64,000 nt of DNA from Mallotus nudiflorus (lineage: Eukaryota > Streptophyta > Magnoliopsida > Malpighiales > Euphorbiaceae). The notes under the pieces were generated by a model, which saw nothing but the letters and a program-made list of their open reading frames with translations, was not told the origin of the DNA and did no database searches. The stretch covers positions 62,001 to 126,000 of the forward strand of contig CANTUR010000125.1 in the NCBI GenBank assembly GCA_947683625.1. The letters are read 5' to 3'. The stretch's first letter is position 1, and each line of letters opens with the position of its first letter. The position numbers and the translations under genes are program-made. Below are positions 1-12,100 of the stretch, in pieces.

Positions 1-1347
1 TCTATCTTGCTTATTGCTGGGTTTTGCGTTTTTTCTTATTTAGTTTCACTCTTCAATGTTTGCTTTTGATTTGTAGTCTGCTTGTCGAAATGGGTTTCTT
101 AGTTTAGCTACATTGGTTGAAGTAGTTGTGAAAAAGTTCGTGGCTTTAATTTTTTTAGCTTGATTTGTATTTATATTTGGTGGTCTTGGACAAGGAGAGG
201 GTGATTTGGGAGTTGTCCTTCGGTTTTCACGTTGGTTATTTACATTGATCATTGTTTTGGGGTTATAGGTTTTGCTGTTCTTAAATTGATCTTTGGTGGT
301 CATGATTATTTAATAAGATTTCTGCTATATATGTATTCTGATATATTCTTCAGATTTCAGTTTCACTTTTGGTTTGTGATTTTGATGTTGGTAGCTGATG
401 TTTGATTATTCGTCGTGACAACAATCTTTACATTGTGCAACTCTTATTTATTTTCTTTTTTGAGGAAAGTGCGACTCTGATTTATTCTCATAATCTTTTA
501 TTATTGCCTTGTTTCAAAATTAAATTAAAGATAGATGCTTGTTGTCTACTGTTTTGGTGGCTTCTTCAACTGATACCAAGATGCTGTTCTCTGTTGCAGG
601 TTTTCAAACTTCAATGGTAAAAAAAATACATATATATAATAGGCACATTGTTTGTGCATGTCAAGTTTGGAACTTGAAACTTTAGTTGGGGTGGAAAAGT
701 TTGTTAATTGATATGAATCTTAAAATAAAGGGAAACAAAGTTATCAGAGTAATCAGATTAGGAAAGATTAAAAATGGTGAATGAGTGAGGTGGAGTCAGA
801 TTTATGCTTATGTGGTGTCTCTTCAATTTGTGAATTGTTTAGTGCAGAGTGCCTGTTGGCTATGTCTCCTGGGCTGATTCATTTTGCCCGGACTCCGTGG
901 GCTTTGCCGATGATATAGGCAACAGCCATTTCTTTGGTTTTCTTGATATGTAAGAGATCCTTTTTTCTTTAAAAATTATTGAATCCCATCTTCTAAATTA
1001 TCTCCTCAAAACACTTAGTCTCTCTCTCTCTCTCTTAGTCATACTTCCTGCCTTGGTTGCTGTCAAGATTCGGTCTACCTTTGGTGGCATATATCTTTCA
1101 GTCCTTATTTTAGATCCTTATTGACTCTCATTGAAGCTTGAAGAGTCTGTGACAAATCAGGAACTCGGTCCCCACACCTAGTGTATTCCATTTCTGGGAA
1201 TTTCTCCTCGAGTTTGGGGTTTTGTTGTTTCATTTGAGAATGTGTGGGTAGTGAGCATAAGCCATAAGTTGTTGGATTTAGGAGTGATCAATTAAGTAGC
1301 AGAAAACGAATTCTTTTTAGGTGGCAGAGGAGATTACCTTTGTCAAC
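1..1347 (+). other. Upstream and 5' UTR region of the NPY-like gene
   Basis: No coding sequence is convincing here. The stretch is T-rich on the + strand and holds a short CT microsatellite near 1021-1035. The gene downstream starts translation at 1348, and the sequence just before that ATG (a T-rich run ending in AG near 1320, then a purine-rich stretch) could be the end of a 5' UTR intron followed by a short untranslated exon. The transcription start cannot be placed from sequence alone. Small reading frames here have no family resemblance. Confidence 0.5.
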
Positions 1348-4300
1348 ATGAAGTTTATGAAACTTGGATCAAAGCCAGATTCATTTCAGACAGATTTGAA
1401 CAATATCAGGTGAGATATTTTGAAGCTTAATTCCATTCTGTTTTAAAATGTTTGATGTATTCCAGATTCTTGTATAGTAAATCACTTTATGGCGTTTTCT
1501 CTTCCTGTTCCTTGGTTTTCTGTTCATTGATGATGTTACCCCCAGTTCTTTAATGTAGCTTTGTCATTGTTGAGTGCATTGAGACTTTTTTTTCCCATCT
1601 GGAATAGTACGTTACAAGATAGTCAAAGTTTTTGGCAGTCTTTCAGTTTCCTGGATAGATACTCATGTAGTAAAGTAAAAGAGTCTTTCTTTAAGATAGT
1701 TTTGGAATCTTGCAAGATCAGTTGGTTCATGATTTTTTTCAGTCATGTAGACTGCCTCTCACAAAATTGGTTTTTGGAGTTCATCATTCTGCATATGGGT
1801 TGATGTCTCTAAAATAAGGATAGTAATATCAGATCATATAAAAATTACAGGTTTGCTGCTCAGTCTGCAATAGGATTAATGAAAGAAGGACGAAAAGAAA
1901 TCACATTGAATGATAGATTGATCATTGATACATGATCTTCATTTCATGATTAAATGTGGTTTTGTATAAAAGTGGCCATCTTTGAGTGATTAGAAGTTTG
2001 ACTGGTTTGATTGCTTTCTGCTACTGGGGTAATGTTGGTGATGAAGTACTGATCTCATTTATTATGTTATGGCCTCCCCTCGAGGAGTCATCTGCTTCCT
2101 TGGGTTGTAGACCTCACAGATTTGTTCTTTATAAGAGAAGGGCCCTCGAGGGGGGGGAGGGGGGGGACATTCTGCCTCATAAAGCTCAAGTCCTCTTATC
2201 TCTTTATGTTTTTAGTATCCTTGGATTATGCATGTACTTCTATGAATGTATTCTGTGAAATATGTAGCTTATGAGTGATTACCCTGTTATGACATCATGA
2301 AAAGTTTTATCTTTTCCATGCAGATCTGTGGCTAATGATTTGGCAACTGACTTCATCATTAATGTTGGGGATGTAAAGTTCTATCTGCATAAGGTACATT
2401 TAATCTTGTCAAACCATCAAATATTTTAAGCTTAGGACTAGTGGATCTTTAATGTCACTGACAAGGTCATTTTCTGAAGTAACCAAAATGTATAGTACTT
2501 CTGCCATTTAGCATTTGATGATACTTGTTGGTATCAAGTTAATCAGCATAAAGTTGTTTATCATTTTACTTCAATCATTTTGGCAGCAGTGGCATAAATA
2601 GTACATGCAACTGGGCTATTTTGTGAAATCTGTGTGATACTAATGAACAATATGATATGCAGTTTCCTCTTCTGTCAAAAAGTGCTCGATTGCAGAAGTC
2701 AGCTACAACTGCCTCTGAAGATAACAGTGATGAAGTTGACATTTCTGACATTCCTGGTGGGCCTGCTGCCTTTGAGATATGTGCCAAATTTTGTTATGGC
2801 ATGGTTGTGACTCTCAATGCTTATAATGTTGTTGCTGCCCGATGCGCAGCAGAGTATCTTGGAATGCATGAAACCATTGAAAAAGGGAACCTCATTTACA
2901 AAATAGATGTTTTCCTTAGCTCTAGCATTTTCCGCAGCTGGAAGGACTCGATCATTGTTCTTCAGACCACAAAGTCACTGTTGCCATTATGTGATGAACT
3001 GAAGGTAACGAGTAATTGTGTTGAGGCAGTGGCTGCCAAGGCTTGTGTTGATATTTCAAGAGTTGACTGGTCCTATAGCTACAACCGGAAAAAACTGCCA
3101 GAGGAAAATGGGAGTGATCCAAATGCAAATGGTACAAGAACCCGGTCTGTTCCAAAGGACTGGTGGGTTGAGGATTTATGCGATCTTGATATTGATTTAT
3201 ACAAGCGTGTTATCTTGGCGATTAATTCCAAGGCTATACTTTCTGCTGATGTGGTTGGAGAAGCATTGAAAGCTTATGCTTATAGAAGATTGCAAGGTTT
3301 AAGTAAGGGTATGGTCCAGTGTGGAGAAGCAGTAAAGTACAGATCAACAGTTGATAAAATTGTGTGGCTATTGCCTGCTGAGAGAGGAAGTGTTTCTTGT
3401 AGTTTTTTACTGAAACTTTTAAAAGCAGCCATATATGTAGACCTGGGGAACATGACTAAGGGAAAACTGACTAAAAGAATCGGAGAACAACTTGAGGAGG
3501 CTTCAGTCCATGATCTTTTGATACGAACAGCAGAAGGAGAGAGTATGATGTATGATGTTGATACAGTGAAGAAAATAGTAGAAGAGTTTCTGATGCAAGA
3601 TCAGAATGCTGAGAATGTTTCATCGGAAGATGTTGATGAGATAAAGGAGATAAGAAGATCAGGGATTTTGTCAGATGCTTCCAAGCTCATGGTAGCAAAA
3701 CTTATAGATGGATACCTAGCTGAAATTGCAAAGGATACCAATCTACCCTTCTTGAAGTTTGTTGAACTCGCAGAGATGGTATCTCATATTTCCAGGCCTG
3801 CTCATGATGCGCTGTACAGGGCAATTGACATGTTTCTCAAGGTGAGAATATTTCATCACTTTGTGTATCTTTGACAAAGTGAAACTAACTTGATGAATTA
3901 TAAAATCTCGGCTTACGATTGGCATTAAGAAGTGAAACTGTGATATGATTAATTTCACAGATTATCTTAGCATGGAATGAAACAATCTGCTGTTTGTTAT
4001 GTTGTTATGATGAAAAATAATATATTAAATCCTTGTTTGTGCTTACTGTGCGGAAAATGTATGCATGAATACGTGGTTGCTTTTGGGTTCATTGATATCT
4101 AAAGATTCATTATTCCTTCAATGCAGGAGCATCCAGGAATCACCAAAAGCGAGAGGAGGAGGATATGCAAGCTGATGGACTGCAAGAAGCTATCTGTTGA
4201 TGCGTGTATGCATGCTGTGCAGAATGAAAGACTACCGCTGCGGGTGGTTGTTCAAGTGCTCTTTTTTGAGCAGGTCCGGGTGGCTGCGACATCAGGCAGT

Positions 4301-4684
4301 AGCACACCTGACCTTCCTAAAAGTCTCAGAGATCTAAACAATGGTTCTCATGGAAGCTCGAGATCGGCTATGACTAATCCAGAAGAAGATTGGGATGCTG
4401 TGGCCACAATTGAGGAACTCAAGGCACTAAGGACAGAAATAGCTTCCTTGAGGTTGAGCAATGGAGAAAGGAATGGTGGTTATGGTAAAAGTGGCATAGA
4501 TAAAGCTACAACTAACAAAATCAAAGGTTTGCTTAAGTCCAAGAAAATCTTTGCAAAGCTGTGGTCAAGCAAAGGAGAAAAAGGTGAGAATAGCGGCTCA
4601 GATTCATCGGACAGTCTTGGTTCTGCTAACCCGGAAGAAGCTAAGTCTACTCCTTCAAGAAATAGAAGGCATTCTGTCTCTTAG
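1348..4684 (+). CDS. NPY2: BTB/POZ-NPH3 domain protein, NPY2/NPY4-like
   Basis: Four coding exons, 1348-1409, 2324-2393, 2663-3841 and 4127-4684, join in frame through three GT-AG introns to a 622-residue protein, a usual length for the family. Residues about 30-130 form the BTB/POZ domain (HKFPLLSKSARLQK, IPGGPAAFEICAKFCYGM). The NPH3 domain starts at DWWVEDL (residue 210) and runs to about 487, ending with the family signature KLMDCKKLSVDACMHAVQNE. A short coiled coil (about 522-550) and a basic, serine-rich tail follow. The first residues MKFMKLGSKPD are typical of the NPY clade, which fixes the start. By family knowledge these plasma-membrane-associated proteins act with AGC kinases in auxin-dependent organ formation and PIN polarity, probably as CUL3 adaptors. 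NPY2/NPY4 is the closest relative I recognise; exact orthology is inferred. No damage is seen. Confidence 0.93.
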
Positions 4685-4997
4685 CAGAAATTAATGAATG
4701 ACTTAGAATAGTTTTTTTCTGGTTGTTTTTTGATTATTTTTTGGAGGGGTTGGGTTTACTTGGTCAATGGTATTAACAAGAAGAAAAGTGATGTAGTCTT
4801 GAAAAATGAATTTAAATGCAAAGATTTTCTGTGGCTAAAACAGTAGCAGTAGCAGCAACTCTTGTTAGAATTAGAAAACAAGAAACGCCTGAAAATGATT
4901 TTACTCTCTTGTTTCAAGTGAATTGGAAATGTTCTTGTTGCTGCTATAGCTTTAACTTAAGCGCTCCTTTATCATTTCAAGAGCATCTCATATATAT
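4685..4997 (+). other. 3' UTR and spacer of the NPY-like gene
   Basis: About 310 bp separate the NPY-like stop codon from the pectinesterase remnant. T-rich stretches and an ATGAATTTAAATG context near 4806 fit a 3' UTR. A 70-codon frame at 4816-5028 resembles no family and overlaps the start of the pectinesterase remnant. I see nothing else here. Confidence 0.4.
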
Positions 4998-5825
4998 ATG
5001 TACAAAGAGAAGCAGAAAATTGATATGAACCTAGCCTCGTCGTCGGAGTCTTCATTATCCTTGTTATAGGCATATGAATCTGCAAACATGAGCAATACAG
5101 ACAGCTCTGAATCTGACATCGATGGGGAAGAGAATTTCCTGTCTACAACTTCTGTGGCTGTTTCTGCATTCTTTAAGCAGATATATTACAAGCACCTATG
5201 TGCCGAAAGCATCTCTTCTGTTGCTCACAATGCGAATGCCACCCTTGTAGATTTATTTTCTTAGAGCCGCCAGTAATTATACAATTGAACATCTTAAGTT
5301 AGCTAAGGACAATGCTGTAGACATCAGAAAAGAAGCGAAAGATTCCTCCCACAAGATGGCTTTAGAGGATTGTCGATTTGCTGCAATTTGCAGTCCATGA
5401 GCTACAAGAATCGTTCTTAGCTGTGGAGAATAGTAGTTTGACCGCTGGCAAATACACGGAGGCTGAGCTCAATAACTGGCTGCTGTTATATCATATAAAG
5501 AAACATGTCTGGATGGACTCACCAGGACAAAGCTTCATAAGCTAATGTCTGATGGCCTTGTCAATGCCACAGAGTTAACAAGCAGTGCTTTGGCCATTGT
5601 TTCAGCTGTATCACATATAGCATATGCCTTTATCATTCCGCCAACTTCAATACCAACACGACTCAACGACATTGCTGGCCATGGCGCTGATGGGTTTCCT
5701 ATGTCGATGCCAATGGGAGACAGGAAGCTATTGCAAAGCTCAAACACTGCCAATGTAAAGCCTAATGCTGTTTTGGCTCAAGATAGCAGTTTAACAATTG
5801 ACATAATCATCATTATAGGATCTTA
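4998..5825 (+). pseudogene. Pectinesterase (PME) pro-region remnant, catalytic domain missing
   Basis: Pieces in shifting frames follow the order of a type-I pectinesterase precursor: a start at 4998, a hydrophobic signal anchor near 5038-5075 (VVGVFIILVIG), then a PMEI-like pro-domain with ALEDC, ETCLDG and a helix ending in SSALAIVS, then the processing site GDRKLLQ (5716-5736) and the first strand of the mature enzyme, NAVLAQDSS. Functional enzymes de-esterify cell-wall pectin; the pro-domain inhibits the enzyme until it is cleaved. Several in-frame stops (for example near 5263) and at least two frameshifts break it, and the roughly 300-residue catalytic domain is absent. The copy ends about 10 bp before the inferred end of a copia LTR at 5837, so copia insertion may have separated or replaced the 3' half. 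No catalytic part was found to the right of the nest. Confidence 0.8.
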
Positions 5826-5836
5826 AATAAATAATT

Positions 5837-5968
5837 TGTTACATAAAATAAAATATAAAAATACTTAATGTCGAATTCATCATAATGGTAGAGAGAATTG
5901 AATCAAATTGGGTGTTCGATAGTTTCCTAATTAAAACTAGTTTCTTTCTCTTAACTTTAATTTTTCAC
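5837..5968 (-). repeat. Distal part of a copia LTR, split by the MULE
   Basis: Read on the minus strand, this segment continues the copia LTR that begins at 26062 and breaks off at 25843. Both sides of the MULE share TTTTCAC, the MULE target duplication. The segment ends in TAACA, the inverse of the TGTTA at the LTR start, giving a 352 bp LTR once the MULE is removed. The copia insertion therefore predates the MULE. This is inference from termini and context, not from a second LTR copy. Confidence 0.6.
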
Positions 5969-6097
5969 GGGAATAAGGTTCATTTAAGCCCCCCAAGTTT
6001 ACCTCGAAGCTCAAATAAGTCCTTAATTTTTTTTTGGCTTAAATAAGTTAGAGTTTGATTAAAAAGGGTTAAATGAGCCCCTCTTTAGAAACGGAAT
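5969..6097 (+). repeat. Left terminal inverted repeat of the MULE
   Basis: It aligns as an inverted copy with 25713-25842, sharing for instance AAGCTCAAATA and AAAAGGGTTAAATGAGCCC. A weaker match near GACATGG at 6120-6126 may extend the repeat. Confidence 0.85.
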
Positions 6098-6301
6098 TCA
6101 TCTCCATTAACTTATTGTTGACATGGCAAATGAAGGAAGACAACTGAAACTTTAATAAATTACAAAATACCTTTGTTGACCTAAATTAACAAATCACTGA
6201 AATTTTTCCATGGTTTCCTCTTTTCCATACCTCTTATTCAACTGTATTTTTAGTGTAGAACTCACAACATAGCTTTAAAGTAGCTTCATCTCAGAAAGAA
6301 A

Positions 6302-6850
6302 ATGCCTTCATCGTCCTCATCAACTTGTAGATTGAGGTGCAACAATGTTGATGATGAATATGAGGGACTTTCACGGTTCTCTAGATGTCAACTCAAAGTG
6401 CCCAGATGGACTTCTTGGACTGATGATAATCCAAGGCGAAGGTTTTATGGTGCCTAATTATCAGGTTTGATTTCTTTTTTAAAGGAGTTGATGTGTTTCA
6501 TTAATATGTTACAAATTTTTCAATTTTTGGTTATGATGAGAAACAAGAGGAGTTATGTTTTAAGTGAACAACTGTGGTTTCTTCTAATAGCATAATGGAC
6601 CATTGAACGAGGTAATCAAGCAACTAAAGATTAAGAACAAAATATTGTATGCTAAAATAAGAAAATGAGGCAGAGCATTGCACACAGCGATGTTGATGTT
6701 GAAATTCAAGAATTATGGGCGGAGTTTAGGAGATTGAAGAAGTCAAAAAATGAAGAAAGTGAAAGATATAAACAGAAGATGTTTATTGCATACATTGTAG
6801 CTCTCTTATCATGGGCATTTTTGTTCTTGTTGTGGTTGTTGATAGTGTAG
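6302..6850 (+). pseudogene. GRF-type zinc-finger small protein, decayed, inside the MULE
   Basis: Exon 1 (6302-6463) reads a Ser-rich start, then CQLKVPRWTSWTDDNPRRRFYG, which contains the GRF core (here split: CQLKVPRW, TSWTDDNPRRRFYG). A short deletion before the splice donor shifts the frame and creates a TAA near 6454, where intact relatives read PNYQ. Exon 2 (about 6593-6850) encodes a charged helix (EVIKQLKIKNK) and, in another frame, a coiled region ending in a 20-residue hydrophobic segment (WAFLFLLWLLIV). That order, GRF finger, coiled coil, C-terminal membrane anchor, is the usual plan of the short plant GRF proteins. Their role is poorly known; GRF fingers are thought to bind nucleic acid. 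It lies just inside the left end of the MULE, on the opposite strand from the transposase. Whether it was captured or is an old component of this MULE family is not decided. Confidence 0.6.
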
Positions 6851-7580
6851 TGTTGATGAGGAAAATATGTATGGTAATATTTTATATCTAATGATCTTTA
6901 GTGGTAATATAAGTGCTCCTTTTGCTTGTTTAGTGTATCAATTTTACTTGTAAATTTGATGGTTAAAAAACCCTATTTACATATATTAAAACAAAAAACC
7001 TGTTTACATGGTAGTAGAATTTTGTAAAGGGAAAAGAACAAAGACTTATATATAACCTAAATGTGCCTTTGTACTAAAGGCTAATGTAGTTGTCATAGGC
7101 ATAATACATATGTACTAAAATCATGTTTCAGATAAAAAATTAACCTAAAAAAACACCATTAAGTTGTAATACCTATTCTGCTTGCATGCTATAAGATGTT
7201 TCTATGACATCTTTCAAATATATCATATACAAAATGTTCATGGCAATCAATGGTAATCAGAGTCTAAGAAGTTTTGGCTCTTTTCTTCAGCCTTCCAATC
7301 CTTTGTTAAACCTTTGATTTGAGCTACCTCTGTGTGATTGCTTGACTTCTTTGCCAACTGAAACTAGGAGGCTGATAAAAAAGATTTGTTGTTGTCCTCA
7401 ATTGTGATCCATCTCCTAAAACTAAACTTTACTTGAAGCAATAACTGGAGACTAAGGATTTTTTCGCATAAAGTCTCGCTCATTTGGTATTGAAAACCTG
7501 ACCTCTGGATCAATATTATAGGACGGCTCCTTGATGTTGACACCTAGTTCAATGACTACTTTTGAAGGTTAACTAGGTTG
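6851..7580. other. Non-coding MULE interior
   Basis: AT-rich sequence between the GRF remnant and the end of the transposase remnant. It probably holds the 3' ends of both convergent genes. No reading frame or repeat of note was seen. Confidence 0.5.
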
Positions 7581-9189
7581 TTATATAGAAAAATAGATTA
7601 TTAAAAGGTCATATGCTGCATAATATAATAAATTTAATACAGATATAAGCTCAAATTCAGCCTCAGTGTTTCTGCAAGCAAGAATACTCATATTGTATGT
7701 TGAAGTTCCTGTACTAAAATCAGTGTAAACACTATGACCAGTCTGAATTTTCCTTGGCATTCGCACACATTTGCCTCCTAAATTTGTCAAACCTGTATCT
7801 TCAGGAACTTCATTTTGATCTCCAACTGATGTTAAAAATTCAGCTTGAGCATTTCCACCTCCTCCTTGTACAGGGTTGGAAACACTATTTGTTGGACTGG
7901 AAGCACCATATGTAGGTCTTGGAACTTCTTTTATAGGTTTTGAACCACTTGCAGTTCCTCTAGAACCACTATAGGCACCTCTTGAACCACTTACACCACT
8001 TTTGGTTCTTATACCTAAACTAGATCTTGAAGCAACCTTAGATGGTCTTAAACCACCTTCAACACCCTTACATTTACCTATCACTATAAGGCACATCCAA
8101 TATTCACCACAACATATTCATATACAAGATTCAAAATTAGTGGTTCACAAAAAATTAACATATTTAATGCAGAAAATATTTAAATCCAAACCTGATTTCC
8201 TTTGTTATGACAGTTATTTTTGTTATGGCCCTTTTTGTGACATATAGGACAACTCTAAATGGTTCCTTTTCTTGGTAGCTTCCCATCTAAAAACTAGTGG
8301 TTCTAGGCTTATTGGAACTGTTTACTCTGATTTTTCTTGGTCTACTATCTAACTTAGGAATTGGGGGAGGTTTAATAGGTTTGAATTTAGAGAATTTCTA
8401 GAATTTTAGCCCTAGAACAGGTTGTAAAGGCTTCTTATATGTTGCCAAATACTTAGATTTATAATACCAATTGGAGATCACAGATAGAGGATTTACCTTT
8501 TTGTGGTACAAAGCATAAATTGCATGGGAATATGAAATTCTAGTGAGTTCCTATATCCTACAAGTGCATAGTTGTTTGTCCAAAATAGCTGTGTGCTTAT
8601 CCATGCCTTTACCTATTTCATATCCCACTACACCACTGAAGACCACTTTGCAACCATAACTATTCTCCTTCCAATATTGATAAAGACTCATACATGTTCG
8701 ACTCCACTAATTTATCCATTTCTCATATGCTTTTTTATTCTTTTTAATAATGTTCATAGCCTATAGTTGAATTTCTTCAAGCATGCTAATTACAGGCTTG
8801 TGTTGAGCAACAAGTATCCAAGCATTGAAGGACTTAGTGAAGTTATTATTAATAACATATGACTTGCACTTTGATGAGAAGTATGCTCGACACCAATTAT
8901 AAGGTGGATAAGCAAGGAGACCCTCTGCAGCTTTTTGTAAAACTTCCCTTAGCTTCATCAAATTATCTTTAAACTCCTCCTCATATGTGCTCTAAGCACA
9001 TACAAAAAATTATTTCTTCATTCCCACTTCAGACCATTTTTTGCTCTAGTTTGAATAAATGTGTTAGCATACCACTTATGCTCAGCCTCAGGTAAGAAAT
9101 TCTTAATTGCATCAATGAGCCCTTATCAAGTGTATACAAAATAGTCATGCATCATATATAATGTATAAGGCAAATCAATGTGTAATTAT
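7581..9189 (-). pseudogene. MuDR-type transposase remnant, C-terminal third
   Basis: Minus-strand reading continues the transposase across the solo LTR. Recognisable pieces from 9189 down: the end of the catalytic domain (GLIDAIKNFLPEAEHKWYA, then YNWCRAYFSSKCKSYVINNN and NAWILVAQHKPVISMLEEI), a SWIM-like region with a start of the type YRNSLEFHIPMQF, HKKVNPLSVISNWYYKSKY, a zinc-knuckle-like piece near 8240, and a Ser/Gly-rich low-complexity tail (about 7700-8080). This order matches MULE transposases. Stops and frameshifts are frequent. Confidence 0.8.
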
Positions 9190-12100
9190 TGTAATATCCC
9201 GTGTTTTTAAAAATATTTTTACACTGTACCGGGATATACAGTGTCAATAATTTTTGTATATATATTACGATATTTTTATGAGTCACTATGTATTTAAAAC
9301 CTATTTTAATTACGGTATATTATTTACAGTGTTTTACGTAAAATTTTCCCGGGACTTGCATTTTCGGGGAAATTTTCACGTAAACAATTTATTATTAATT
9401 ATTTTAAATATATTTACGGACTTGCATGAACTCATACATATTTTTAAATTATTAAATAAAGCTTGTGTGAGTATATTTAATTAATTAGGGTTTATTATAC
9501 CCTAATATTTTATTAAGTATTTATTTGTTTAATTGTTATTTAATTAATTTTATTTAGTATAAATTATTAAAATATTAATATTTAATGTGTGTGGTGTATA
9601 TTTGATGTGTGTAATTTAATATTATTTTAATATAAAGTATAAAGTATATATATATACATATATACATTAAAAATCAAAAGAATTTGCAAAATTACCATTT
9701 TGCCCCCGATAGTTTTTTTTTCTTCTTCTTCTTCTCCGATCGTTCCCTCACCATTTCTGGTCGCTGCCGTGCCGTTCCTTCACCGTGGGTGTGCCGTCCG
9801 GTGTGCCACCATCTTCCCCGACCAGTTTCGCCGCCTGTGGAGGCCGTTTCCGGCGTCGGGAGAGTGATTTTGGCCGGAGAAGCCGAAAATCAACTCACCG
9901 TCGATCACGCCGATTCCGGCCACCGTTTTTGACACCGCCGGTCTGGTGAGTGTTATTCTAGCTTTGGTTTGAGCTAAAATGGTCTAGAATTGCTTAGTTT
10001 TCGATTTGTCAAATTCGGCCTATTAGGGTTTTCGATTTTTTTTCGAATTGTTCTTGATTGATTCATGCTTAATTCCTTCACAAATGTTGTTCCTAGTAGC
10101 TTAATCTACATGTATGAATTTTTTTAGAATTTTTGGAGATTGTTTGGATTTTTGGGTATTTTTGAATATTTTAATATTATTTTCTAATTTTCGGAGATTA
10201 ATTATTTAAATTATGAAATTGGAGTTTATGGTTGAATTGGGTATTGAAATGAATTATAGGAATTTATTTGGAATTTTTATGAATTTCTAAGTATTTATTT
10301 TTAATTATTGAAGTTTAGGTGATTTTGGAAAAATTAGGTTAAATGTGTTTTTAATGGAAATTAATTGGTTAATTGAGTTTAAATGTTGATATTATTGATA
10401 AATATGTTGAGAAAATTAATTTTGGATAATTGTATAATTTTTGGTGAATTTTTGAAGTAATTTAAGTATATTTATATATATAGGGGTATTTTGGTAATTT
10501 TACCCTAAATTGTCTAAAAATGTAATTTAATTGGTTTTAATATTTATTTAAGGTATAAAAATGATTTCTACAAATTATTTAGTATTTTTAACTAATTAAA
10601 ACTATTTTTCGGGAATTATTTTCAATTATATATATAATATACGGTTTTTCTAATAAAATGAGTTTTAATCGGTTTTTATAGTGTTTCCAGGTTAATTATG
10701 TAATTTTTACCTATAAAATGTATTTCTGTGATTTAAGGATATTTTCGGTATATCTGGAATTATTCTGTGTTTGTGGACCCCGGTCGGTGGATTGTAGTCT
10801 GGAGTCCGACCGAGGGGTTGTGGATTTTGTTGAGCTTGTATTTCGAAGTGTATTTTCTTTGCAGGGTCGGCTCTACTCTTTTGAGTAGAGAGATGTCCGT
10901 TTTACAAGGGAGGTTCTGCCGGATTTTCGGTAGAATTCTCGTAAAACGTGATATCCAGTCGAACCCTAATTCTGTTTCCGTATTTTAATACTCTAGATTG
11001 AATTCTAGGATTTCTGTTAGGTTTATTCTAATGTCGGTTATTTATTGCTTGTTTAGTTGCGCCGAGACCGAGGGCTAGTGGACCAGGCCCGTCGGACCTG
11101 TTTCGTGGAGCGCATTAGGTGAGTTACTATATTATATATATATGCTTAGGATGCATGATTTAGAAAATGCATGTTTTATTTTGACTGAATATGCATAAAT
11201 AATGTGATTTATATTCAAGTATATTTTTGGTATATAATAAATTATATACATGTTTTGTTAATAAAATATATTTAAAATATTTTTAAATATATTTTTAGTT
11301 TAATTCATGATTTGATTGGATTTATTTGACATATATATACTCAAAATATACCTGGTTTATGTTTGGTATATTTTCGGTATATATATGGTTTATATTGTTG
11401 TTTCATTTACATTCATGCATCATTTATTGTGAATGAATGATTTATATTATTAATGAAGGATATCAATAGAACGTGCTACCTAGTGGGCAGCACTAGGACC
11501 GAGTACGTATCGGTACGCCTATAGCTTTAGGCTATATTACTAACTTATTTGTGGATATTGATTTGATTATGATTATTGATATGTGGGAGATATGGTTTGG
11601 AGGTGTGATTGCTGGAGCTCGGTTGACCAAGTGTCTCGGGGCCAATCACACTGGCAGTCAGACTGCTGGAGCTCGGTTAACTTAGTGTCTCGGGGCCAGT
11701 CTACTGTCCAAATGGATTAAGTGGATATATTTGGTATAAGTGAGCCTGTATGGCCAGAGTGTTGTTTAACACTATTTTCTGAGGTTGCGATATTCTAGGG
11801 TTCTATATGATCCTTCATAAACTGGGATTTTTCAGTAAAATATATAAAAATGATTTTTCTGCATCTGTATGAATTTGCCTGTATATATACATATTATATA
11901 TATACTGTTGACTGTATGCATTATCACTTAGTGTGTATGTATATATATTATAGTAATTCACTCAGTGAGGTCTGACTCCCCTCCGTTGACTATTTTTCAG
12001 GAGAGTCAACTTCCTCAGACCTCAGTAGCAGGTCGATACGCCGGATTTCTTCCGCCCCGGCTTCTTTATGTAAATTGTCCACTTGAGTCTTATTTATTTT

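Noticed and set aside
402..2258. Small reading frames at 402-620, 1561-1803 and 1986-2258
   Set aside because: They lie in the upstream region and intron 1 of the NPY-like gene, and show no family resemblance.
5962..5971. Longer 9 bp MULE target duplication
   Set aside because: Only TTTTCAC matches exactly on both sides; extension gives mismatches.
7581..8096. Separate Ser/Gly-rich protein gene
   Set aside because: It is the low-complexity tail of the MULE transposase read in one surviving frame.
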